From Dasyornis broadbenti (lineage: Eukaryota; Chordata; Aves; Passeriformes; Dasyornithidae): 64,000 nucleotides of DNA. This document shows positions 27,770-38,902 of the stretch, piece after piece. Under the pieces are notes generated by a model. It ran no database searches, was not told the DNA's origin, and was given only the letters and a program-made list of their open reading frames with translations. The first letter of the stretch is position 1, and the number at the start of each line of letters is the position of its first letter. The stretch covers positions 5,088,525-5,152,524 of the forward strand of contig VZRN01000634.1 in the NCBI GenBank assembly GCA_013397935.1, in the 5' to 3' direction. The translations under genes were made by a program, and so were the position numbers.

Positions 27770-30274
27770 TAGTGGGATTTTTTTATTATTTATACATATA
27801 AGGTTCATGTGGCCCTTCCATTAATTGTCATTTCTGTTTTAACTGCAAAGCATTTTCCAATAAAAATCTTAGGAGTCATTTCCTTGAAAATAGGTTTTCA
27901 TAAACAGAATTTTATCAATGAGAAAACAATTTTTAGCTATCCAGATTCAGTGGAAGTGTAATTGATTTATTGAATAAATTTTTTCAGTAGTTTATTGAAT
28001 CTACTTTGTGGAAATCCAATTGGCAGAATTATTAATATTGGGAAAGTAATCATCTTGAGCTCATCTTTAAAACCAATACGTATTTTAGGCACTAAAGATC
28101 CGTCCTTGCATTTTCCATAGAGCCATTAACTGTACAGCTTTTGGTTGTAAGCAGAGTCTGACCATTAAGTCCCATCTAAAATAAATTTCCAACGCGAATG
28201 CAAAGCATTCCTTTTACCTTGGCTCTGAGAGTGACCATTTATTGTACTTTGCCTGTGCTGATATCCTGACTGCTACCTGCTCTTATTTGGTTCTCCTTTT
28301 ATGCATTTCCAGTCGGGCAGGGTAATGGCAGGGATTTTCTGTGGGGGAGGGAGAACCATCGGGGTGAGCAGTGTGTGTTCATTTGTTTGTTTTTTACCAC
28401 AGAATGTGTGCATCTGCAGCTGTTATCCTAAGATGCCTCCTTGTGTTCAGGTCTCATTGATCTTGTTACAGCACTTCACACACACAGGGATAATTGATTT
28501 ACATCATCCAGGAGTCCAGATCTCTTACAAGCATGAGAGTAAATATTAAGAAATTAACGTATTTTAAAATTCTATAGATATTTTGATTTTTAATATCTAA
28601 ACCGGTAATGAAATAATAAATATTAAATATTTCATGACATAGATAGTAGTTTAGCATTCATCATTTGGGCCTGCTTCTGTTTCCATGGGAGTGAGTGGTA
28701 TCTTTACCTTGATTACTACCAGACATTTCAGTGTTTTACTATCTTCAAATTATAGAAATCTTATTGACACAAATGGGGATCAATGGGTATTTTGCAATGT
28801 ACATCAATTTTTTGATACTGTCTTTTCAAACACTGCATTTCTTCTGAAATCCATAAAGTAATATCAATCTACGCTGCCAGTTCTCACTGAAATTAGTCTG
28901 GAGCTCTGAGTGAAAATCCATGGAATTGGTTCGAACTGGTTGAGGTGGTAAATGCCATTTCGACCCCTCGATCACTAAACCATGTGCCTGAGAAGGTTTG
29001 AAGCATTTCACTTAGAATGCACGTTTAAAAATAGGGAAGTACTTTCATTTGGGATACTGTTGGCAGTTGATGAAGTCCAGGATGTCATTCTGCTATTTTA
29101 CCCCTGTCACAAAGCCCAACCTGGTGAGGCTGAATCCACTGCAGAATTGAGTCTCTCTGAATTTCAGTCAAAGGAACTCAGAGCAAGATCAGAATCAAAT
29201 ATTTAAGAGCAGGTTTTGTTTTTAACTTGACTAATCTCTCTCAGTATGTTCTGTGAGATTTTGGATAAAGTGATAAAGTCATATAAAAAAAAGTGTCTTT
29301 CTTCATCTTCAGGAAACATTACTGACTTTATCTACCTTTTTTTCCTCTTTCTTACTTTCACATCGAGGTTGATGTGATACACATTGATAACCCACAATGA
29401 AATGTGTAATCTTACATAAACCTGGCTTTATATGCTTTAACTGCATTGACATCCTGATGGAATTACCAGTGACTCGTGGAAGCATAAGGATGATCAGTCT
29501 ATGAATTGAAAGTACAGGCTGGAACACCTGTGATCATAATTATTTAATGCATAACCATCCTGTAGTTTGAGTTTTTAAAAATTCTCCTTACCCATATTTA
29601 TAATGCTAAAACCTCTTAGTATCCTGAGAGACCATGACTGATACGTTTCATTAGTATTGTCAATTTTACAGTATTTTGCATTGAGGAACACTGTAAACCA
29701 AAAGTACTTCTTCAGAACTTTTTCTAGAGGGAGGTCGTACAATTTGATTCCATTATAACACTATTTAAAATATACTATTAAAGATCTTCCCTATTTTTTC
29801 CCACAAGGTCTATGAATATAGAATAAAGCAAGGTTTAATAGAGACCTTGCAATGTAAATATTTTTTTTCCTAAAATGTAAATGTACAATACAGTTATAAA
29901 TAAAAGAATTGAACTGTGAGTTCAATTTTATACAGTGTTTAATTTTATATAAGTAATGGAGTTGAAGAAAACTGTTGAAAATAAAAAAGATGGTTTTGCT
30001 TAGAGTGATAGAACTTCAGACAGCAATTTTCTTTGCTATTTTAAGAATGAATGCTGATTGAACACGTTGTTAGTTCAGTTCATGAAATTAGCCAGGGATC
30101 ATGGGTTTGTTGATATTTTCCATTAAGTGAAACTTACCTGAATCTAGTATCTTTCAGTGCAATCCTTTTCAATACAAAATTCATGTTAAAAATTCAAATT
30201 CACGGGACACAGTGAGGAAACTTCAAAGTCTGTCTTTTGGCCAGGGGTTTTACATCGCTGTGCTGCAACTCATC

Positions 30275-30297
30275 AATTGTCAGTCCTCCTGACAATT
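30275..30297. repeat. Perfect 9-bp hairpin
   Basis: AATTGTCAG (30275-30283) and CTGACAATT (30289-30297) are exact reverse complements with a 5-base loop. No associated gene is visible. Confidence 0.8.
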
Positions 30298-31423
30298 CCT
30301 CTGCCTAACAGCAGCCACTCAGGAAAATCCTTCCAACAGGCTCTCTCTCAGTCCATATCTTGGGCAGAGGCATCTGATCTGGGAGTACTCACAGCTCCAA
30401 GCGAGTTCTTGAAGGTATCTTTCTGGGTAGTGGCATGACCGTGCTTCTATTTCTCCCAAGAAAATAGGAAAGAAGACACCATAACTTAATTGAACAAAGA
30501 CAGGTAAGACTTCAATAGAATCCATCTTCCCTATTCCTATTTAGGGAATTCCTTGTCACACAGGAAGGCATCTGAAAAGAGCCTATCAGGAAACTGCCAT
30601 CTGCAAGACTGCAGGGAGCAATTGTTTCCACAGGTCACAGTAACCCTGGTCAGAAACAGGATTTTAGCACTTGGCTCACTGGCCCTTATGGAAGAGTAAA
30701 GGAACAAAATAAAATGAAGTAACACGAAAGGTTAAGTTCTGGAAGATCAAGCCCTGTTTTTCACAGATGCCAGGTATCAGGAATTGCAGCTATCACACCA
30801 GCTATGATGATCCCTCTGTTGCAAAATGCTTTTCATAGTCATTTCAAAGTCATCAGGGAAATGGGAATTATGAAACTTTTATTTTGCTATGCACAGTATA
30901 CAGCCTTTGTAGTCTTGATTGCTCATCTCTGGTTTGATGTGATATAAACTCAGTAAAAAGGAAACTGCTTTCACCAACAGATATTGTGGATCTGAACTGT
31001 TCATAACTGCCAATACCGATACACTCACACAATATAGATTTACTAGTTGAATACACACATTTTCCTGTAGCAACATTACCAGGGAGTACAGAATTAAATC
31101 CCAGCTGGATCAGTATCCGTAGTACTGAAATACAAACAATTATTAGTAACTTTGAAAATCTTTAGGAGCTCAATGTCTTCATACAGTTCCAGTTTATTAA
31201 TGGACTTTTTGAATGACCCCCTCATCTGGAAGCACTACCACTTCAATTAGTTCACCTGCTAATTTGTGTGCAGCCATCCCTGTTTAACATCCCTTATCAG
31301 GCTCAAAAGGCCAGATTTAGGTAGCAGCTCACTATTTGCAATCTCTGTCTTAGGAGCATTTCCAAGTGCCATCCCACAGTATCTATGTACCTGTTTTTCT
31401 GTACAATTTAATTACATTCCATT

Positions 31424-31439
31424 AAAAAAAAAAAAAAAA
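31424..31439. repeat. Poly-A tract (16 A)
   Basis: Sixteen consecutive A. No retrotransposed sequence is recognisable upstream of it. Confidence 0.9.
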
Positions 31440-31644
31440 GACATATATAGTACTTCTAGATTTGACTTCTTTTGAAACATTTTTCCACCTTTTAAGAAAA
31501 TTACAATAGCTTCCATGAAAAGTTCAGACTGAAAAAAGCAAATGAAAAACCCCAAGCACTAAAGCACAAAACAGAAAAGAATTGCACTGACATGTGAAAT
31601 GTGTTAAAAATTCTTCTTTGAATCAGTCATTTAGACATACAAAG

Positions 31645-31669
31645 ATAATGATGATGATTATGATGACAA
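31645..31669. repeat. Imperfect GAT/ATG trinucleotide repeat
   Basis: ATGATGATGATTATGATGA is a short, impure trinucleotide array. Confidence 0.8.
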
Positions 31670-34600
31670 TAATTATAATCAACTAAAATTTAAATTCATC
31701 CATTTTCTTCTATGCAAATACCAATTATATTTCTTTTCTTTAAAATGAATGTGACCATTTTAAGTAGTTATTCTTGCAAATCTTCCTAATAATCTGCCTC
31801 AACATTGACAACAGCACAGCATTCTTCTGAAGTGGGGGGGAAATTCTGTGTCTTCTGCCTTAATGGAAGGGCCAAAATAAGGGTCTTTCTACAAAATTAA
31901 TATTCCCAGGGTGAGGAGCTGCAGCCTGCTCCTTTATTGACTCCATCAAACAGAGGAGGAAGTGCTGCTCCTTGGGTGCTAAGGAGGTACAAAAGGGGGA
32001 GGGAACGTTGTGCTTCCATTAGTTCTGCTTGCTGGGTTCTGAGTCATTGCAGGCACAGAGCTGAAGGAAAGGATAATGGCTCAAAGTCTCCTTGCTCCCC
32101 TCAGATTCCATGGTGCAGAATGCCTGAGAGAGGTGGTTGTAGCTCTAGCAATAACCACTCTGCTACTGGAGAAAGTACCTTTTCAAAGGGCTGTACTGGG
32201 AGTGTTGCACGGATCTGTGATCTGCTAAGGCTCATCACCACCAAGCCAATACCTTACCCTGAAAAAAGATGCTGCTAAGACTAAACAAATAAAAACTTCC
32301 TGATGAGTACTATGCATTATGATTTGTCACATTCAAACCTAAAATTCTCATTCAGACTGCAAGATCTGACCTTTTCTTGTTTTCATTTTACACATCATCC
32401 TTCTAAGGACACACAACCTGGAGAATACCCTGTTCTCAAGGCAGTGGGGTTGAAGTTCAGGTTGCAGATATGCTACAACGCTCAGTTGCATTGCCCCCTG
32501 TAAACAGACTAAAATGCCACCATCTTATACAAACACTAAATACTTTAATTTAGCTGGCCCACATAGTGTTTACAGTAGGAGCATTCTTTTCCTAGACATA
32601 TAGTTTAATTAAAGTTTAATAAGTGCAATGTGGATGTCTTCTTTTCTCCAGAAGGAAAGGCAGCATTTAAATGGAGTGTACTATATTTGGATTAATGAAA
32701 AATGGATGTCAAATCCTCAGTGTCCATCCTGAATTCTCAAAAGCATCACACATACATAGTCTGGCACCAGTTCACAACTTTTGAAAGAAAAACAAGACTT
32801 ATTCTCATTTCTGCGAGCAAGCTAAGTATTAATCTCATTTCAAATGCCTTCAAATTTTCAGTGCACCACTATTGCTACTCTCTGGCTTTAAAAGCCTAAA
32901 CACAGGATTTTAAACACAAAACTTTCTTGAACTGTCATGTTGGGAGGGAAATGCTCGATAAGGAGGCCTTTGCTGTATATGGGTTTAGTAAATTGACTTG
33001 TTAAAGGTAAGAGGTGATTCCACACCCTCCTGGTTTCTAAGATGATGGCAGCCCCTCCCGGCTGTGTGCACCCTCAGATGACGTTAAATTTCCACCACTG
33101 CAGCAGTAAAGCCTGAACTAAATCTCTGCTCTTACACAGAGCTCCACGTGAAGCCCTGAAAGACCCAGCACTGGAACTGAGGCAAATCAACCTCCAACAC
33201 AGACTTTCTCAAAGCAGGAATAGTGTTTGCATTATCATTTTTATTCACTTGCTTCCGTAATTTCAAACTACGGAATTATATTAATTTGATTCTCAGCAGT
33301 GTTATCACTGATTTCCTGCTTTACCTGAAGGCAGTCCCTGGCTGTTACTCACTCCTAACTTTCAGATGTCTCTTGGCTCCAGTTTGGTGTTGGAGTCCTT
33401 GGTGACACGTGTGTCTTCGCAAGAATCCCAGCTGGCAAGAACTCATTTCAGCTGAGGCCTTTATAGTCTTTTGTTTATGGTTTCTCTGGTGAAGTCTAGG
33501 CAAAAATACTGCATATAAGACACATCAATTCACTTAACTTTATGGACGACTTTAAACCCTTTTAATTATATGATAATATTTATGGGGAGTTTCCTGAGGG
33601 ACCTTTAGCAGTTTCTGAACTTGGTTTATCCTCTCTTTTCATTTCAGCTAGGTGCCATTTATGATTTTCAAGCCTGGAGAACACTGCTGTTTAAAAAATA
33701 CTCAATAATCTTGCACTTGTCATTCTCCTCAAATAGGGAAATGCGAGACTTCCACTCTGTGGCTGGCTTATTTTGTTTCATATGCTGTATCATCCATCTC
33801 CCAGAAGAATTCCTGGTTTTCTTCAGTATTTGTATGGGCACATTTTTAAATACACATATATAAATTAATTGAAATTAAATAACTACTCCTATCTCCTGTT
33901 TAAGGCAATACACATTTCACCTTCAACTCTAATTATGGTTTGTTAATCAAAGAAAGACCAAGATGTGGAGGCTGAACTTGGCATGGTAAAACTTGTGCTG
34001 ACTGTAATGAAGTGGGAATATGCACTAATGGCTGAAGGATCTGTATTCATAAATTGGCAACAAGTCAAAAGAGATGAATAAAAGAAATGCACTATATAAA
34101 AGAACAGGAGTACTTCCAGAGAAAAGAGATTAATTTCTTACATAAGCTACAGTCTCCAGATGTGCTGGAAAAGGTACAGTTTTCCTAAACTCAGAGAACA
34201 CAAGTCTGAAAACCTTACCGTGCAATAAAACTGCTTCAAGTAATATTGCAAATGAAATAAGGCAGTAACTGAATGTCATTACACACACTTGTCCATCTTT
34301 ACTTAATCTTCCTTAAATCTTAATAAATTGTAATCTTAATGCATCTTGCTTTATTACACACCTTTATACAGCAGTCTTATTTATCCAATCTGTTTCTTTT
34401 TCCTGGTGTTGACTGACACTTTCTGAAGTATCATAACTGACCAGGACTTTTTGATGCTGGACTATACAAACAGTGGAATTGCCAGGACAGAAAGCATTAA
34501 ACTCTGCTTTGTAGCATCCTGAATTTTGAACCAACCTGAATTTTGGGGCTGCTGCAAAGACTTTCTCCTTCTTCCTGGACCTGTGAAGTTTTAGGAAACC

Positions 34601-35219
34601 CATAAACTCATCGGGTAATCCTTAATGTAGCTGTAGTGGGGCTTCTTTCTGTACTCTGCCAGTGACACTGGGCAGGGCAGCCTGATCAAAGCTATGATCA
34701 TGAGATTTTTCCCCCACTGTGCTCATTTTGTACAAGATAATTTTGACTGCCATGAGAGACCTACAGAATTTTTGCAGAATGCTATTAGTTAAAGACTGAA
34801 AAAATAGACCCTTTGCCTTGCATGGTTACAGAAGTCAAGTGACATGTAATTCTCTTTCCAGTCTCTCCAAGCAATCCCATAATTTACACACATCTTAGTA
34901 ATCAAAAGGGCAACTTCAAAATTAGTTTCAGTGCTCCTCAGGTAGAGAATGTGAGTTAATTATTCAGAGGTTTTAAAATATATTCAGGTCACTTATCTTC
35001 CAAGGCCTGTATCACAGGAATATTCACAACATCCATGGGAAGTGAGTGGCTAAATCTGACTGGGAATTTGCAGTTCAGGATCTAACGCCCCTAATAACAC
35101 ACAAGTTTTATGGGCACAGCTGGGACTGACCACTGCAAGCTGCGGCAGGAAGAAAAACTAGATAGCGGCAAAAAAGAGGAAGTAGGAATAAAGGCTGTCT
35201 GAGAGTTTAGAATAAATCT

Positions 35220-35520
35220 GGAAACAAATAACTTTTTCCCAAACACGCCTGGCTGCGGCGAGGCTGTTGCTGTGGTTAATGAGCAGTCAGGGTGCTGCAT
35301 GCGTGAGTGGGCGCCACTTGTGCAACTGCAAACTCCAGAGGAGAACCACGCAGAACCGCAGCACCACACAAACATCTCCTCGCTGCCTGAACTAATGAGC
35401 CATTTAGCTGGGATAAATCAGGTTATTCACTGGATGTTTCAAGCAGCTAATAGGCCCGATCCTGATGCTGATCCTTACTCAAACTGGTACTCAAGGAGAA
35501 TTAAATTCGGTATCCACTGA
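35220..35520. promoter_or_regulatory. Candidate conserved element with open frame
   Basis: This segment is compositionally distinct from its neighbours, with more GC and no repeat. It includes RUNX-like TGTGGTTA, E-box-like CCACTTGTG, two TAATGAGC homeodomain-type sites and GTGGGCG. An 82-codon open frame (35272-35520, + strand) crosses it and ends in a plausible-looking but unrecognised peptide. I favour an enhancer over a coding exon because no matching splice partner or family is seen. Confidence 0.35.
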
Positions 35521-38209
35521 GGGAATAATAGAATGAATAATGAGATCGCACACGTGAAATCACTGCAGGATAAAGAGACTGCGTAACTCAAAAAATTAAA
35601 ATTCATCATAGTGAATATGAAGCATTTGCTGTTTGTTTTTGGAGGAAGAAACATTTGATCAAATGGTGGGAGACTAGATTTTGAGATAACTAGAAACTCC
35701 ATAATTCTAATGCTGATTCTTGCTGATTTTCTTTTGGGCTTCAGTGTTCCTACCCGGGAAAATAAAAACACTTCCAGAGCTTATGAGGCTTTGCTCAGAT
35801 TACTGGACTTCTGAAAAGCATTTTGATGGAGTTAGATATTAACTATACAGACTTTAAAGTAACAGTGTAGTTCTATGAACATGTGAAAATCCCAAGTAAA
35901 AGGTATAAAGTAAAATTTATGAGAGATGTCTTGGTTGAAATCAAAGTTGGGAAAGTTGCTCACAGAAAAAGTGTTTAGAAATGCTAAAAGTGGGATTTTA
36001 CGACTGATCTTTATATGTCTTTCTGAACTGCTATTGCTAAAAATTCTGTATAAATCCTCTGCAGTATGTAGGATTCTGAATTACTTCATAGGGAAAATTT
36101 TATTTAATACAAATGCTTAAAAGAATTACATTTCGTTTTTCAGTATGCATTTTGGAATGCATTTTGGCAATTCTAACTGATGAGACCTAGTTTAACAAAA
36201 TATAGAGAAAATCAGTAACCAGGGCACAGGATGTGCAGTTTAATTACGTTGGTGTGCATTTCTATTTGTTTCTAATGTAGAGGATCTATTGGTAAAATGA
36301 ATGCCCATTTTGTGGTCTGTTATGCAGAAAATGTTTAATCCAGTGTTTGATTTACTCTGTTAAATCTTCTTTATTGAATGTGCTTATTCATCCATGCAGA
36401 ATTGGGTATGCTGCTTTCTGTTAATATGACATTGCAATTAAATAGCTAAAGAGAAAAACATGGCAAGACATTTTCTCAAGGTCCATGAAATTCTCATAAA
36501 AATTATTCATACTTACATATTTCACTTCTACATTTGCAGATACTAAAACTGCAAACTACAGAGAACTATTCTGGTGTTGTGTGGCACTGACAAACCATGC
36601 AGTTAAAGATCCCAAATAATTGTTTTTGTCAAATAAATAGTACTAAGGAGGATTTCTGGTCCAGTGGATAATGACTGTCATCACGAAATAGGATTGCACT
36701 GATTGCATCTTATGAATGAAGCTAACAGGAACTCACAGCACCAAACAACAGCATTTTGTGGTGGGATAAATACTTAAGCACTTGAGAAACAGTAAGACAT
36801 TGACAGGGAAATAGCTCTGCTCCAGTGCAGTCCTAGAATTATATTAAACAGTAACAAAAGGGTTTCATGATGATGTTATACTTCCCTGAGCGTGCCTTCC
36901 CTCAGTAGGAAAAGGATGTGCAAGGGGAGTTTGTCTTATCTCATCTGACCAATATAGTGATGCTTTGTTCCTCAGCACAGGACATTTAGGTCAGGGATGA
37001 TCCAGCATGCTGAGAATTCTGGAGCTGTATTTGTTTTATATGTTAAAAAGTAGAAATGACAGCTCCATCCACAGAATTGCATGGGAGCTGCAGAATGGAA
37101 GTTTTAATCAAAATCTCAATGGGACAGTTGGAAACATAAATATAAGGAACATAAGACTTGATCTTACTCCTTTTCTATCTGAATTCATAACTCCTGATTT
37201 CCTCTGTACATATTGATCAGCTCACTAATCAAGTGCTGCTGGTTAAATCCCTCTTTTTCACTCTAGCATTTTTGCGTGTTTCCTGCTAGACTGTTTTCTG
37301 TGCTGCACTCTGCTCTAGCACGTCTGGCAGTACCACAGGGGGAACGTGGCCTCTGGTTTCCATTAGTCACTTTTTACTATTTTCGCTATTCTTTTGCTAT
37401 GTGAACAAGGAGCTTGTAAGAAGGTGTTAACAGGCTGCTAGCTGGTTTATTGTTAGTATTGATTTAAGGTGCTAAGACTTTAATATAATCATACACAATG
37501 AATAATATTAAGAGATTAGTTTAAAGCCATATAAGCCATTAAATGCAAAATAAAAACTTTCCAGAAATTTCCAGTCTACTTTGGCACAGGTGTCCTGTGC
37601 TGGATTATTTTGCCTACATTGCTGTATCTGGCTTTTCCAAATCTGTGTTTTCACTCTTACACTGCTGTTGTGACACTCAGACTGGTGTTATGGGAGGGGC
37701 TACTCTGAACCAGGAGATTCTGGATTTCACTCCTGATTCCACCTTCTTTTCTTTGTAAGCTGAAAGAAGAGGCTGAGTAAGACTAAAGTGTGGCTTTGGA
37801 CTTCAGCGGGAAAGAAAGAGTTAATTAATGAGTTGAATAAAATAGAGGGTTTTGCATGCAGAGAACGTAGTACAATCAAACAAATAATATGGCTGTTAAT
37901 TAACAAGAAAGGACAAGATTAATGACTGATACACTTTTGAACTAACACTAACACACTAATAACTTTACTTCTTAAATCTGTGTTCAACGTGGTGGCTAAA
38001 GGAAAAAATATTGCAGTTGGGGGTAAGGGAAATTTTGAAATAATGATGGAAATATTTTCCTGGATATATTAATAAAGAGCAGTGAGCAACAAGATCGAAA
38101 AAACAACAGAAAGTGTTTTGAAAACAGTGAATATGCAGAGGAAGGAAATAACAAAAGTAAAATCTGTTTTTTCTGAGGAAATGGTCCTCCAAGAAACTTC
38201 AGCGAAATT

Positions 38210-38450
38210 CACAGAACCACAGGATAGATTGTGTTAGAAGGGACCTTAAAGCTCATCCAGTACCACCCCTGCCACGGCAAGGACACCTCCCACTGTCCCA
38301 GGCTGCTCCAAGCCCTGTCCAGCCTGGCCGTGGGCACTGCCAGGGATCCGGGGGCAGCCACAGCTGCTCTGGGCACGTGTGCCAGGGCCTCCCCACCCTC
38401 CCAGGGAATAATTTCTTCTTAATAAAGAATTTCTTCCTCAAATCTACCCG
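38210..38450 (-). mobile_element. CR1 LINE 3'-tail fragment
   Basis: Read on the + strand it begins CACAGAACCACAGGAT and continues through the hallmark GGGACCTTAAAGCTCATCCA, GGACACCTCCCACTGTCCCA and AATTTCTTCCTCAAATCTAC blocks of the chicken-repeat-1 3' end in reverse orientation. It is a 5'-truncated copy about 240 bp long, typical of CR1 retrotransposition. It lies about 400 bp upstream of the CHM start codon. It is non-coding. Confidence 0.92.
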
Positions 38451-38853
38451 TAAATCATACAAAACCACGCATGCTTGCATTGAAGCGATTTGCGTTTGGC
38501 TCAGTAGGCGAAATGCGCCAGGTAACTGTATTCAAGAAGCTTATTGACGGAGGTAGCTGCTTGTTTACGTATGTCTGTTTCCTGCTGCATCTCGCATCCC
38601 GCGGCATTCCTGCATGGCAGGTAAGGGCTCGTTCTGTGGGTGAGCCAGACAGCAAAGGGATGAGGGGCAGTGAGGCCGCGGAGCACACAGCAAGGACAGC
38701 CCCCAGAACCATCTCCACACACTGAGAGCTCCGCTCCCTCAGGCGAGGCGGCGCGGACGCGGTGCAGGGCCGCCCCTCCCGCGCGCCGCCGGAAGCCCCG
38801 CAGCCGCTGCCGCCCCTTCCGCCGGCGGCGCGCACGTGACGGCGCCTCCCAAG

Positions 38854-38902
38854 ATGGCGGACAACCTGCCCACTGAGTTCGATGTGGTGGTGGTGGGCAC
38901 CG
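38854..38902 (+). CDS. CHM: CHM coding exon 1
   Basis: It encodes residues 1-16 (MADNLPTEFDVVVVGT) plus the first base of Gly17. The donor is ACCG|GTACGG. The start codon lies inside AAGATGGCGG, which is both an acceptable Kozak context and a YY1-type motif. The 5' UTR boundary cannot be set from sequence alone. Confidence 0.95.

Larger units (their letters stand above)
22281..38209. other. Intergenic non-coding DNA between the 21-kb CpG island and CHM
   Basis: No gene could be supported. It holds T-rich and A-rich simple sequence, a few short tandem repeats, a short perfect hairpin (30275-30297) and enhancer-like segments near 25.4 kb and 35.2 kb. If both flanking islands are promoters, this is the shared upstream region of a divergent gene pair. 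Confidence 0.65.
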
